The notes beneath the pieces are model-generated. The model was not told where the DNA came from, ran no database searches, and worked only from the letters and a program-made list of their open reading frames with translations. A DNA stretch of 64,000 nt from Candidatus Fredericiella danica (GTDB lineage Bacteria; Chloroflexota; Anaerolineae; Caldilineales; Caldilineaceae). Both the position numbers and the translations under genes were made by a program. Below are positions 32,462-40,950 of this stretch, in pieces. Every line of letters starts with the position of its first letter. Positions within the stretch are counted from its first letter, which is position 1. The DNA is taken from positions 1 to 64,000 of the forward strand of contig JADJPH010000009.1 of assembly GCA_016713335.1 (NCBI GenBank), in the 5' to 3' direction.

Positions 32462-33238
32462 TTATTTCTCGATCGGCAGCCACGCCAGCACGCGCTGGGT
32501 GTATGTGTCCCAGAAGCCCCACTCATGTTCGCCAGGGCCTTCTTCGTAGGTGACGGGTAGGCCGATTTCGGCGGCGTAGGCTTTGAACTGGAGGTTTTCC
32601 TGATAGAGAAAGTCTTCCGTGCCGCACGCCTGATAGAGTCTGGGGGCAGACTCGGGGTTTTTCGCTACCTTGGCGGCCAGGGCAAAGAGGTCGTTGCGGC
32701 TGCCGCGGAAGCGCTTCAGGTCGCCAAAGATGTTGCCGAGTTCTTCCAACCAGGCGGTGTCGCCGGCATGTGGACCCTGATCTGGGGCGGCAAAGGTTGG
32801 GAATGTACCCGAAAGGCTGGCCGCGGCGGCGTAGCGGTTGGGATGGCTCAGGGCGAGTTTGAAGGACCCGTAGCCGCCCATGGAAAGACCCGTGACAAAG
32901 TTGTCGGCGCGCTTCGACGAGAGCGGGAAGAAACTCCGCATGACGGCGGGCAGTTCTTCGCTGATATAGGTCCAGTAGCGATTACCACGCACCATGTCCG
33001 CATAAAAACTGCGATCGACGGCGGGCATCACGACCGCAATGCCATAGGCGTCGGCGTAGCGGTCGATCGAGGTGCGGCGCTCCCAGATGGTGTGGTCGTC
33101 GGACAGGCCATGCAGTAGCCAAAGTACGGGCAATTTGCGGGCGCCGCGCGCCTTAACAGCCGGCTCCGGGAGGATGACGTTAGCGGAGACGCTGAGGCGG
33201 AGCGCATCGGAAAAGAAGTTGCAGGTAAAAAAGGCCAT
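32462..33238 (-). CDS. Esterase of the alpha/beta-hydrolase fold (tributyrin esterase/EstA-like)
   Basis: 258 residues. Oxyanion region LPVLWLLHGLSDD, nucleophile elbow NFVTGLSMGGYGSF, and the catalytic histidine in EEGPGEHEWGFWD near the C-terminus, as in esterase D/acetyl-esterase-like cytoplasmic proteins. ATG 33238 has GAGG upstream. It overlaps the 3' end of the higA-like open frame by 59 bases. Intact. Substrate probably short acyl esters. Confidence 0.88.
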   Translation of the reverse strand: MAFFTCNFFSDALRLSVSANVILPEPAVKARGARKLPVLWLLHGLSDDHTIWERRTSIDRYADAYGIAVVMPAVDRSFYADMVRGNRYWTYISEELPAVMRSFFPLSSKRADNFVTGLSMGGYGSFKLALSHPNRYAAAASLSGTFPTFAAPDQGPHAGDTAWLEELGNIFGDLKRFRGSRNDLFALAAKVAKNPESAPRLYQACGTEDFLYQENLQFKAYAAEIGLPVTYEEGPGEHEWGFWDTYTQRVLAWLPIEK

Positions 33239-33677
33239 GTGGACTGGATCCTCGGCAGACTGGATGGGTAGACGGCACTGATGCCTCTATTTTATCGCAA
33301 GCCGCTGTGGTGACCAACCCATACGCCTGCAGCACCGCGTGCATGCGTATGGAAGTAACCTCAGTGGTGTCGAGCGCGTTTTGCCTGGGTAAGATACGTG
33401 CCAGGAATTTCATTTCTGCCTGCTGTGCGTGGTACAGGTCCCACCGCAGCTGTAAGTTCATCCAGAAGTCCGGCGTCATCAAGAAGTATCGCGCCAGCCG
33501 CAAGGCGGTACTGGGAGTAACGCCGCGCTTCCCATGCACGATTTCGTTTATGCGCTGATAGGGCACCTCAATCGCATCGCGTTCGCGTTGCGTGATGCCC
33601 ATGGGCAGCAGAAATTCTTCCAGTAACATTTCGCCGGGATGGGTCGGCACACGATGAGTAGGAATGCGAACACTCAT
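33180..33677 (-). CDS. higA: HigA-type antitoxin/XRE regulator, apparently orphan and over-long
   Basis: Residues 10-100 match the HigA addiction-module antidote family: THPGEMLLEEFL, a helix-turn-helix, RINEIVHGKRGVTPSTALRLARYF, PDFWMNLQLRWDL. ATG 33677 follows GAGG. The family normally ends near 100 residues, whereas this frame runs to 165 with a non-conserved tail that overlaps the esterase start, so the stop is probably displaced by an indel. No HigB toxin is found upstream, where it usually lies. Confidence 0.75.
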   Translation of the reverse strand: MSVRIPTHRVPTHPGEMLLEEFLLPMGITQRERDAIEVPYQRINEIVHGKRGVTPSTALRLARYFLMTPDFWMNLQLRWDLYHAQQAEMKFLARILPRQNALDTTEVTSIRMHAVLQAYGLVTTAACDKIEASVPSTHPVCRGSSPHGLFYLQLLFRCAPPQRLR

Positions 33678-33805
33678 AAAAAACCTCGTAAGCGCGGTTC
33701 TTGCGCTTGATGGTTTAGCCGCAGATGGAGTAGACTGCTTTGCGCAGTCTGTGGCTGCCGTGTGGCAATCTCAACATCATCGAATTAAGAACGTCTAGAT
33801 TTCCT

Positions 33806-34837
33806 ATGCCCAATACAACTCTGATTATAACTCGACGCCTTGCGCGAGAGCTATACCCAGCGTGAAAAGACCGCGGCCGCACTGTTGGCGGCTTTCAAAT
33901 TGAATGCCGGCGCCCAGGGCAAAGTGCTCCGTGCCCTGACCGACTATGCAGCGCAAGATGCCACAGTCGACGTGCGCTCTGCCCAGGATGCCTTCAGCCG
34001 CCTCAAATTGAAAGAAGAGGTGGTGGACCCATTGACGCCTGAACTGCGGCGCGAAACCAAGGCGCTCAACAGCCTGACCGCTGCGCTCAAGGAGGCAACC
34101 ACTGCGCTGCGCAGTGACCCGGTGGACGTGGTGCGCTTGGATAAAGCGCTCACGCACCTGGCCACCAGCAAGGAGCCGCAGGTGCTCGAGCGTTTGCCCG
34201 AGTTGCAACAGGAACTGGACCTTGCCCAACGCGCGTTGGGTGACGAGTTTGGCCAGAAACTACGTGATGCCCTGGCTGCCGTTGGCGTCGCAATTGGTGG
34301 CCGCCCGCCGAAGTTTGAATTGGGTCGTTTTGAACTGGATGTCAATTTCGCGCGGCGTTTTGGGGTGTTGCGCTACGGGAAGGATGTGGTGGTACCCCAT
34401 GTGCCGGTCACGGTGGAGGCGACCCTAAAGGCCTATCAAGGGGCGCAAGAATTGGTGCGGGCCGCACACAAGATGGGGCCGCCTGGATGGCGCAATTGCA
34501 TGAAGCTTATCAACTTGTGCGCCGCAAACGCGGCATTACGGTAGAGCGTGCCAACCTCGTCGATGTCTACCTGGAAATGGTGCTGCTTCGCCAGGGGCGT
34601 GCGTTTGCCAGCGAGCCGAGCAAGCGTACGTTTACCGACTATTCGCGTGCACAGTTTATCTATGATTTGTATGAATACACGGATCGACAGCGCCTGATGG
34701 TCGATGGCAAGTCACTGAAGGCATTTGACTCGACCAAGTCGCAGACCGACAACCCCGCCAAAAGCATGTGGATTGTCGAAGGCGATTCGCCGTACGACGG
34801 TCGCTATGTTGCCGATATCCAACTGATAAAGGAGTAG
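33806..34837 (+). CDS. Uncharacterised coiled-coil protein of the ATPase/helicase defence block
   Basis: Not recognised. Candidate ATG 33806 (MPNTTLIIT) needs a frameshift near 33835 to join RESYTQREKTAAALLAAF. A second break near 34490 joins the frame starting at 34487 (AQLHEAYQLVRRKRGITVERANLVDVYL). About 340 residues. The N-terminal 150 are rich in charged helices with a likely coiled coil (ELRRETKALNSLTAALKEATTAL); the middle has GRPPKFELGRFELDVNFARRFG; the end is acidic/polar (YDGRYVADIQLIKE). Its stop is 4 bases before the first ATPase, so it is probably a partner subunit. No TerB domain recognised. Confidence 0.6.
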
Positions 34838-34841
34838 CGCC

Positions 34842-36138
34842 ATGTTGCCAGAACCGCGCCTGGCCCGCCAGATCATTGAAACACTCGGCCAATCAGGGAC
34901 GCCCGTGTCGCGTGGCGTGAGCTACTATAACGCGGGCAATGAGTCGCTGCTGAATGCCATCGACACCCATTACCTGGGTTCCTACCTGGCGGATGGCGGG
35001 GCAGTCTTCAAGTTGGTGGTCGGTGACTATGGCAGCGGCAAATCGCACTTTCTCTATTGCGTGCGCGACCGGGCATGGCAGCGCAATTTTGCGGTTAGCA
35101 AGGTAGATCTCAGCCCCAAAGAAAGCCCCTATGATGACCAGCGGCGGGTGTATGCCGCGGTCGCTTCGGCGCTCATCTGGCATGAGTTGGGTAGCCTGAG
35201 TGAGGACGAACAGGGGATCGGGCGTTTCCTGGAGGGGACGTTGCGCCGGCTGGTGGTGCCGCTTGGTGTGGATCTGACCGACGAGGACGCACAAGAGACA
35301 CCCGACGTCCGCGCACTGTTGCACACGCTTGCCAATACCGCCGTCGATAGTCTCAGTTATCACAAGGCGGTGCAAGGCTATCTCACTGCCCTGTTGCGCG
35401 GCCAGGAGCGACGGCAGGAGTCACTGGAGCGCTGGCTACACGGTGAAGAAGTCAGCCCGGAAGACATGCGGGATCTCCGCACCATTGGTGTGACGGAAAA
35501 GATCAACAAGAACAACGCCTTCAAGATGTTGCGATCCCTGTGCCAGACCGTGCGGGCGCTTGGATATACGGGGCTGGCGCTGCTCTTCGATGAAGGGGAC
35601 CGGATGTTGAGCATCGGCGGCAAAGCTGAGAAGACGGCGACCGACAACCTGCGAGGTGATCGATCGCTGCCGCGAGGACTTGCCCGGTGCGCTCTTCATG
35701 TATGCCGTGCCGCCCGATTTTTTGCACACCGTGGTGCCCAAATACCCGGCGTTGCAGCAGCGCGTCCAGGCCGCCAACTACTTTTCGCGCAGCAATCCGT
35801 TCAGCCCACAGATCGATTTGGAGCACCTCGACATCCCTGACGAGGAACTGCTCGAGCAGATCGGCTATCGTCTGCTCCCAATCTTTGAACTTGCGTATGG
35901 CGTAAAACTCGATGGCGCCACGCAGGCCGCCAATATTCGCACCCTCTCTGAGGCGGCGCGCAACTCCTATCTTGCCATCAGCCACCGCCGGCTCTTTGTG
36001 AAGGCGCTGATTACGGACTGGTATCGCCAGAAGGAAGATGGCGAGCAGGCGATGACGCCTGACTACGCGGCGGCGTTGATCAAAGGCCAGAGTGAAAAGC
36101 TGAACCAACTGGCGGATGCAAGCCAGGCGCCGTATTGA
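34842..36138 (+). CDS. BrxD/DUF2791-like P-loop ATPase (first of two)
   Basis: About 432 residues. Begins RLARQIIETLGQSGTPVSRGVSYYNAG; Walker A LVVGDYGSGKSHFLY (about residue 60-75); Walker B LALLFDEGDRML. A frame change near 35660 joins the second half (EDLPGALFMYAVPPDFL... SEAARNSYLAISHRRLF). The family supplies ATPase subunits in BREX (BrxD) and related phage-defence modules, where it partners an Lhr-like helicase. ATG 34842 lies 4 bases after the upstream stop; the downstream ATPase start overlaps its end by 23 bases. Confidence 0.8.
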
Positions 36139-37591
36139 AGCCAGCGCAACCCTTGTCCGTGAGATGGACACAACCTTGAAGGCAATCCCGGTGGCAGCAC
36201 AGACCGTACATCATCCTCATTTTGGCGCAGGCGTCCTGCTCAAGACCTACATGGGCGGTTATGAGTGGGAAGTGCTCTTTCACAATGGCCGGCGCTTCCG
36301 CCTGCCGGCGAAGGAGTTCAGTGCAGAGTCGTTGGCGGCGGTGCAGCCCCAGCGGGCACCCCAGCCCCGGCGGGCGGCGCACCCGACCCTGGAAATGGAC
36401 CAGTTTCGCGCCCGGCAGACCCTGGAAGCGCTGCGCGTAGGCATTGTGCCGGTGCAAGATGCCGAAACCTTGACCATTGGACTGGAGGCGGAGCGCGTCA
36501 CGCTGGACCGCGCCTTTGATCGAAGCCGGGAGCGTAGCGGCGATGTGCTCGCCGTGATTGGCGACTACGGTTATGGCAAGAGCCATTTCATTGAACTTGC
36601 CGCGCGGCATGGCCAGCGTGAAAACTTTCTCGTGGCTGCCGCCAGTCTGGATCTGGTGGAGACGCCACCCAGCAAAGCGAACAAGATCTACGAGGCGCTG
36701 ATCGCAGCATTGCGCTACCCGGATCGACCGGGTCTGGGGCTGCGCCCGCTGCTGCAGAAGGCGCTCGATCATCCGGGTGTGATCGCAGAATTTGCGCAGC
36801 TCTGCCCGCGCAAGCCGGAGGAGTGTCCCTTGACGGCCGCGCTGCTGGCGCTGCAAGAGTGTCCGAGTGAAACGGCGTACGATGAGATGGTGGATTGGCT
36901 GAGCGGCCGCGCCAAGGCGCAAGCGGGGATGAAGAGCTGTCTGAAGCGGCCGCCGCGGCTCTACGTGACGGGCGACATTGCCCGGCAGTACAGTTACCTG
37001 CTGACCGCCATCAGCGTGTTGGCGACACTGCTCGGTTACAGCGGGCTGGCGGTGCTGATCGATGAGTCCGAGCATTACTCGTTGCTGCGTGCGTCGCAGC
37101 GCGAGCGGGCGGATGCGTTCTTTAAGGCCATGATTGTGAGCGCCCTTGGGTTGAACAATGGGCGCATCAATGCGCGCGATATACCGGACAACGTCCGCGC
37201 TGAATATCCCATCAGCTTCGCTTCGGACCCGCATCTCTTCTTCCTCTTTGCCCTTACGGAAAGTGCAGACCGCATGCCGGTGGGGGCGTGGCTGGCGCCG
37301 GCGCAACTGGTGCGGTTGGACGATCGCTTCATCGAGAAGGACATTCGTGAATTCTACGCCACGCTGTTGCGCTATCACGGTCTGGCGTACGACTACACCG
37401 CCGACCCGGCAAAGTATGCGGAGGTGAGCGCAGTGGCGCCGGGGCTGCTCTCACGGGCGTTGGCCCAACACCGGATCAACCTGCGTGAGTTGATCCGCAC
37501 GGCGGTGACGAGTTGTGATCTGCTTTACTTGCATGAAGACTACGCCCCGGGCGCGATGCTCGGGGAACTCGCGACTGGGCTCAAGGTGTAG
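36116..37591 (+). CDS. BrxD/DUF2791-like ATPase with N-terminal Tudor-like segment (second of two)
   Basis: 491 residues. An N-terminal VHHPHFGAGVLLKTYMGG... WEVLFHNGRRFRL segment resembles the small beta-barrel of UvrD/CarD-like proteins, then LEMDQFRARQTLEALRVG. Walker A is VIGDYGYGKSHFIEL; Walker B LAVLIDESEHYSLL. C-terminal ALAQHRINLRELIRTAV. ATG 36116 overlaps the previous gene; ATG 36164 is an alternative. Paralogous to the preceding ATPase, so the two may form a hetero-oligomer. Intact. Confidence 0.8.
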   Translation: MQARRRIEASATLVREMDTTLKAIPVAAQTVHHPHFGAGVLLKTYMGGYEWEVLFHNGRRFRLPAKEFSAESLAAVQPQRAPQPRRAAHPTLEMDQFRARQTLEALRVGIVPVQDAETLTIGLEAERVTLDRAFDRSRERSGDVLAVIGDYGYGKSHFIELAARHGQRENFLVAAASLDLVETPPSKANKIYEALIAALRYPDRPGLGLRPLLQKALDHPGVIAEFAQLCPRKPEECPLTAALLALQECPSETAYDEMVDWLSGRAKAQAGMKSCLKRPPRLYVTGDIARQYSYLLTAISVLATLLGYSGLAVLIDESEHYSLLRASQRERADAFFKAMIVSALGLNNGRINARDIPDNVRAEYPISFASDPHLFFLFALTESADRMPVGAWLAPAQLVRLDDRFIEKDIREFYATLLRYHGLAYDYTADPAKYAEVSAVAPGLLSRALAQHRINLRELIRTAVTSCDLLYLHEDYAPGAMLGELATGLKV

Positions 37592-38032
37592 ACCGTAGGT
37601 GCGGTTTGCAACCCATAGGCATCAAGCTAAGGACCAAACCCTCCCGCCAAGCCGCAAAGACGCAAAGGAACAACGAAAAAAAATCTCCCGCAGAGACGCA
37701 GGGACGCAGCGAAGAGCATCATTGACCACAAGAGCACAAAGCGCAAAGACCACAAAGAAAATGCGCGCCTATCGTTCCTTTCTTTGTGGTCTCTGTGTTC
37801 TTTTGTGGCAATTTTTGAGCTTCCAGCGCGCATTTCCCTGCGTCTCGGCGTCTCTGCGGGAGAATTGGGCCTTAGCTTGATGCCTATGGGCAAGGACGCC
37901 GCACCTACGAGCTCGCCGCCGTCACGCGTTGGTGACGTCTTGACAACGAGCGCATTGCACCCTATGATTAGGACGCGTGTTAGGGTCTTATTTTAGGCCC
38001 CTATAACTGGTTCTGAATTATTGGTGCCAACG
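37592..38032. repeat. Inverted repeat element, second copy
   Basis: No gene seen. CCCGCCAAGCCGCAAAGACG (37641-37660) and TCTCCCGCAGAGACGCAGGG (37683-37702) are mirrored by CCCTGCGTCTCGGCGTCTC (37838-37856) with TGCGGGAGA after it. The centre forms CCACAAAGAAA..TTTCTTTGTGG (about 37751-37787). Same architecture as 15.69-16.07 kb. It separates the ATPases from the toxin-antitoxin pair and helicase. Confidence 0.7.
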
Positions 38033-38269
38033 ATGCAACAGACAAAAATTAGCCTGACGCCGCCACTGAGTGACTTTTTGGGCGAATACAAACGCTTTGG
38101 TTTCAAAGACAAGAGCGACATGGTGCGCAGCGCACTTAACCGTTTGCGTGCTGAACTTGAAACCCAGTCACTTCGTGAATCGGCCGAACTCTATGCGGCA
38201 ATCTATGCGTCGGATCGTGACCTACAGGAATTAACGAATGCTGCGCAGGATGGGTGGCCGGAACCGTGA
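38033..38269 (+). CDS. Antitoxin of a MazF/PemK-type module (ribbon-helix-helix-like)
   Basis: 78 residues: KISLTPPLSDFLGEYKRFG, KDKSDMVRSALNRLRAELE. The beta-strand followed by two helices with SDMVRSAL resembles ribbon-helix-helix antitoxins such as ParD/MazE-like DNA binders. ATG 38033 is preferred to the TTG at 38021. Its TGA overlaps the toxin start. Likely binds the toxin and represses the pair. Confidence 0.75.
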   Translation: MQQTKISLTPPLSDFLGEYKRFGFKDKSDMVRSALNRLRAELETQSLRESAELYAAIYASDRDLQELTNAAQDGWPEP

Positions 38270-38619
38270 AGATTGTGCGCGGCATCGTGATCGAGGTCAA
38301 CCTTGACCCAACCACCGGGTCCGAAACTGGCAAAACACGCCCGTGCATTGTCGTGACAAACAATGTGTACAACGAGCGCGTTCCGGTCATCCAGGTTGTG
38401 CCGTTGACCGCGTGGACTGAAAAGAAGTCGCAGATCAGGACAAACATCACCGTCAATCCCGATGGACAGAATGGACTCAGCAAGCGGTCGGTTGCTGATT
38501 GCTTACAGACACGACCAATTGATTACGCCCATCGATCGGTCCGAATATTAGGCAATCTGACGCCGGCGACGATGCGTGAGATTGATGCAGCCCTCAAGAT
38601 CGTCTTCGACCTAACGTGA
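38266..38619 (+). CDS. MazF/PemK-family mRNA interferase toxin
   Basis: 118 residues from GTG 38266 (GTGA overlap with the antitoxin; GTG 38254 also possible). Signature VRGIVIEVNLDPTTGSETGKTRPCIVVTN matches MazF strands 1-2. ITVNPDGQNGLSKRSVADCLQTRPID and LGNLTPATMREIDAALKIVFDL match the rest of the fold. A ribosome-independent endoribonuclease in characterised relatives. Adjacent to the helicase (about 11 bases) within the putative defence block. Intact. Confidence 0.88.
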   Translation: MKIVRGIVIEVNLDPTTGSETGKTRPCIVVTNNVYNERVPVIQVVPLTAWTEKKSQIRTNITVNPDGQNGLSKRSVADCLQTRPIDYAHRSVRILGNLTPATMREIDAALKIVFDLT

Positions 38620-38629
38620 ACGCCTCACC

Positions 38630-40616
38630 CTGAAGTCCCGCATCCCCCGCACGTGGGGCGCGTTCTTTGGCCGTTATGGCAACTTTACGCCGGTCCAGTT
38701 GGCGGCGATGCCTTTGCTGCTGGATGGCGACAACCTAATCCTCGCGGCGCCGACCGCCAGCGGTAAGACGGAGGCCGCACTGGCGCCACTGATCGAACGC
38801 TATCTGCCCGCCGGGCGCACTGAAACGCAACTCACCATCCTCTACCTCTTGCCCACCCGGGCGCTGATTGCCGACCTATGGCGGCGCCTCGCGACCCCTT
38901 TGGATGTGCTGCGGGTTGCGGCTGCGGTCAAGACCCACGATCTCAATACCTTTAACCCCACCCACCCGGCGGAACTGCTCTTGACCACGCCGGAATCGCT
39001 GGATGCCCTGCTCGCAGGGCACCCCAAATCGCTGGCACAGGTACGGGCGGTCATCATCGACGAATTGCATGGCCTGGATGGCACAGTGCGCGGCGACCAA
39101 CTGCGGGTGGTGCTGAACCGGCTCCGCCACCTGCGCACCTATGCCGGCCAGGTGGGAGACGCCGCCGACGCCCAGCTTCAGTATGTCGGGATTTCGGCAA
39201 CGCTGGCCGCGCCGGAAACCACTGCCGCTCGCTACCTCCCGGCCGCGCAGGTGGTCACCGCCGGCCAGCCGCGCACCGCTGCCCTGGATGAGATTGCCCT
39301 GGATCCAGGCTCACCCGCTGCGCTGTTAGCCTATCTGGATACGTTTCGGGCGCGCGGCTGGCGGAAGGCGCTTGTCTTTGCAACAGCGCGCCGAAGTCGA
39401 AGCGTATGCGACCGCGGTGCGGGCTGCGAGTTCAGGCTTTGGCGAGGCGGTTTTTGTCCATTACTCCAATCTGGAACGCGAACGGCGCCGTGCCATCGAG
39501 GAGCAATTTGCCGAGGCTGAGGCCGCGCTCTGCTTTGCTTCCAGCACCTTGGAGTTGGGGATCGACATTGGCAGCATCGACGCGGTGCTGCTGATCGGTG
39601 CGCCCGGCAGTGCAGCCGCTTTCACCCAGCGGCTTGGCCGCGCCAACCGGCGTGGCGGCAGCCTGCAAGCCGCCTGCTTCTACCGAACTCCCCTGGAGCG
39701 GGCGCTCTTTGGCACGCTCAAAACGGCGCCGGTCAATACCCTGGGCACGGCGCTGCGCCCATCGGTCGCCGTGCAGCAGATCTTCAGCCTCTTGCGCCAA
39801 AGCCCGGTCGCCGCCGTGCGGTTGGCGCCGCTGGCCGAGCTGTTCGCCGGGATGCTAAGCGCCGCCGACCTGGAGGCGATCCTGGGGCACCTGCAGAAAC
39901 TCGGGTACCTCAGAGCGGCCGGCCCGGCGAGTGGCGGGCGGAGAACGGCTCAAGCGTCTCGTTGACCTCCAGGCGGTGGAGAGCAACCCGCTGAGCCTCC
40001 ACAGCAACATCCAGTCGAGCACAGTCCAGGTGAAGATTCGGGACCAGGCGAGCCAGCGGGTGGTGGCCACGGTGGATCGCCAGTGGCTGGCGCGTGATGT
40101 ACTGACGTTGGAGGGCGCCCGCTCAATATTGCCTGGGCGGACGGGGAGGCGCTTTGGGTGACGGCCTATCATGGCGCTGACGCCGCCGCGCCGTTGCGGT
40201 ATGAATCGACGCGGCAGGTGCTCAGCTTCGAATTGGCGCAGGCGCTGGCGTTGCACCTGGGTTTGAGCCGGGCATCATGCCGTTTGCGCCTACTGCAGCC
40301 GGGTGGTGCGCTTTTTCATTGGCTGGGCGACGTCTATGGCTGCGCCCTGGTTGACCTGCTGCGGTATACGCTGCGCGCCGAGCCGGGTGCGGCGCCGGGG
40401 CTGTGTGTGCAACTGCTGGATGAACCGCGGCCACTCCCCAAGATAACGGCGTCGATGGTCAGACACTATCTGCAGGATCAATTTGAGCGCTATGAGCGGT
40501 TGTTGCCGCTTGGCGCGTACCAGGATCTGCTGCCGCGCTCATTGCGGCGCCGAGCGGTTGTGGAGCAGTTCGATGTCGAGCGTTTTGTGGGGCGGCAGGG
40601 AAACTACAGTTGGTGA
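38630..40616 (+). CDS. Lhr-like DEAD/DEAH superfamily II helicase (frameshifted)
   Basis: Q-like motif YGNFTPVQLAAMPLLLDG, motif I LAAPTASGKTEA, motif II VIIDELHGLDG, motif III GISATLA, motif V CFASSTLELGIDIGS, motif VI QRLGRANRRGG. Frame changes near 39380, 39945 and 40130 link the frames ending at 39520, 39965 and 40161. Corrected length about 660 residues, shorter than true Lhr and close to BREX/defence-associated helicases. No ATG/GTG lies ahead of the Q motif; the frame is open from the TAA at 38612, so a CTG (38630) or an indel hides the start. Probable motor of the defence block with the two ATPases. Confidence 0.82.
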
Positions 40617-40681
40617 AAGCCACCGACATCACGCAAGATCTGGACGCCTTACTTGCGCTTGCAGGCACAGATGCACTGTAA
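40613..40681 (+). other. 22-codon open frame coupled to the helicase stop
   Basis: GTG 40613 overlaps the helicase TGA (GTGA) and codes VKATDITQDLDALLALAGTD-AL before TAA at 40681. It may be a tiny gene or the first codons of a truncated or frameshifted fourth gene. The following 270 bases hold no recognisable coding sequence apart from the promoter below. Confidence 0.25.
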
Positions 40682-40823
40682 GAAGACATTGTTGCTGCTG
40701 AGCGAATCGCCCTGGATGGTGAGGGACGAATTCGTCGAAAAACGACACGGCAATGTCGGTGTCCCTACGTGGACGGCGAGGGATGCATTTGTCAGCAGAA
40801 TCCACCTGCGATCGGGCTGCGGC

Positions 40824-40851
40824 TTGTGTGCTACCCATAATGCGGTATAAT
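40824..40851 (+). promoter_or_regulatory. Probable sigma70 promoter of the oligopeptide transporter
   Basis: TTGTGT (40824-40829), 16-bp spacer, perfect TATAAT (40846-40851), 99 bases before the ATG of the solute-binding protein. The -35 box is weak. Confidence 0.55.
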
Positions 40852-40950
40852 GCTTGCCCAAACCCCCAGACCGGTCTGCAGGGAGGCAAATCGGTCTGAA
40901 CATCGCTGTCACAACCAACCAATCTACCCATGTATCAAGGAGGAATTCGT

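Noticed and set aside
36080..37378. 432-codon minus-strand frame opposite the second ATPase
   Set aside because: Antisense shadow; the plus strand has Walker A and B motifs and the expected length.
40690..40930. Short frames between helicase and peptide transporter
   Set aside because: No ribosome sites or family patterns; the region contains a promoter for the next gene.
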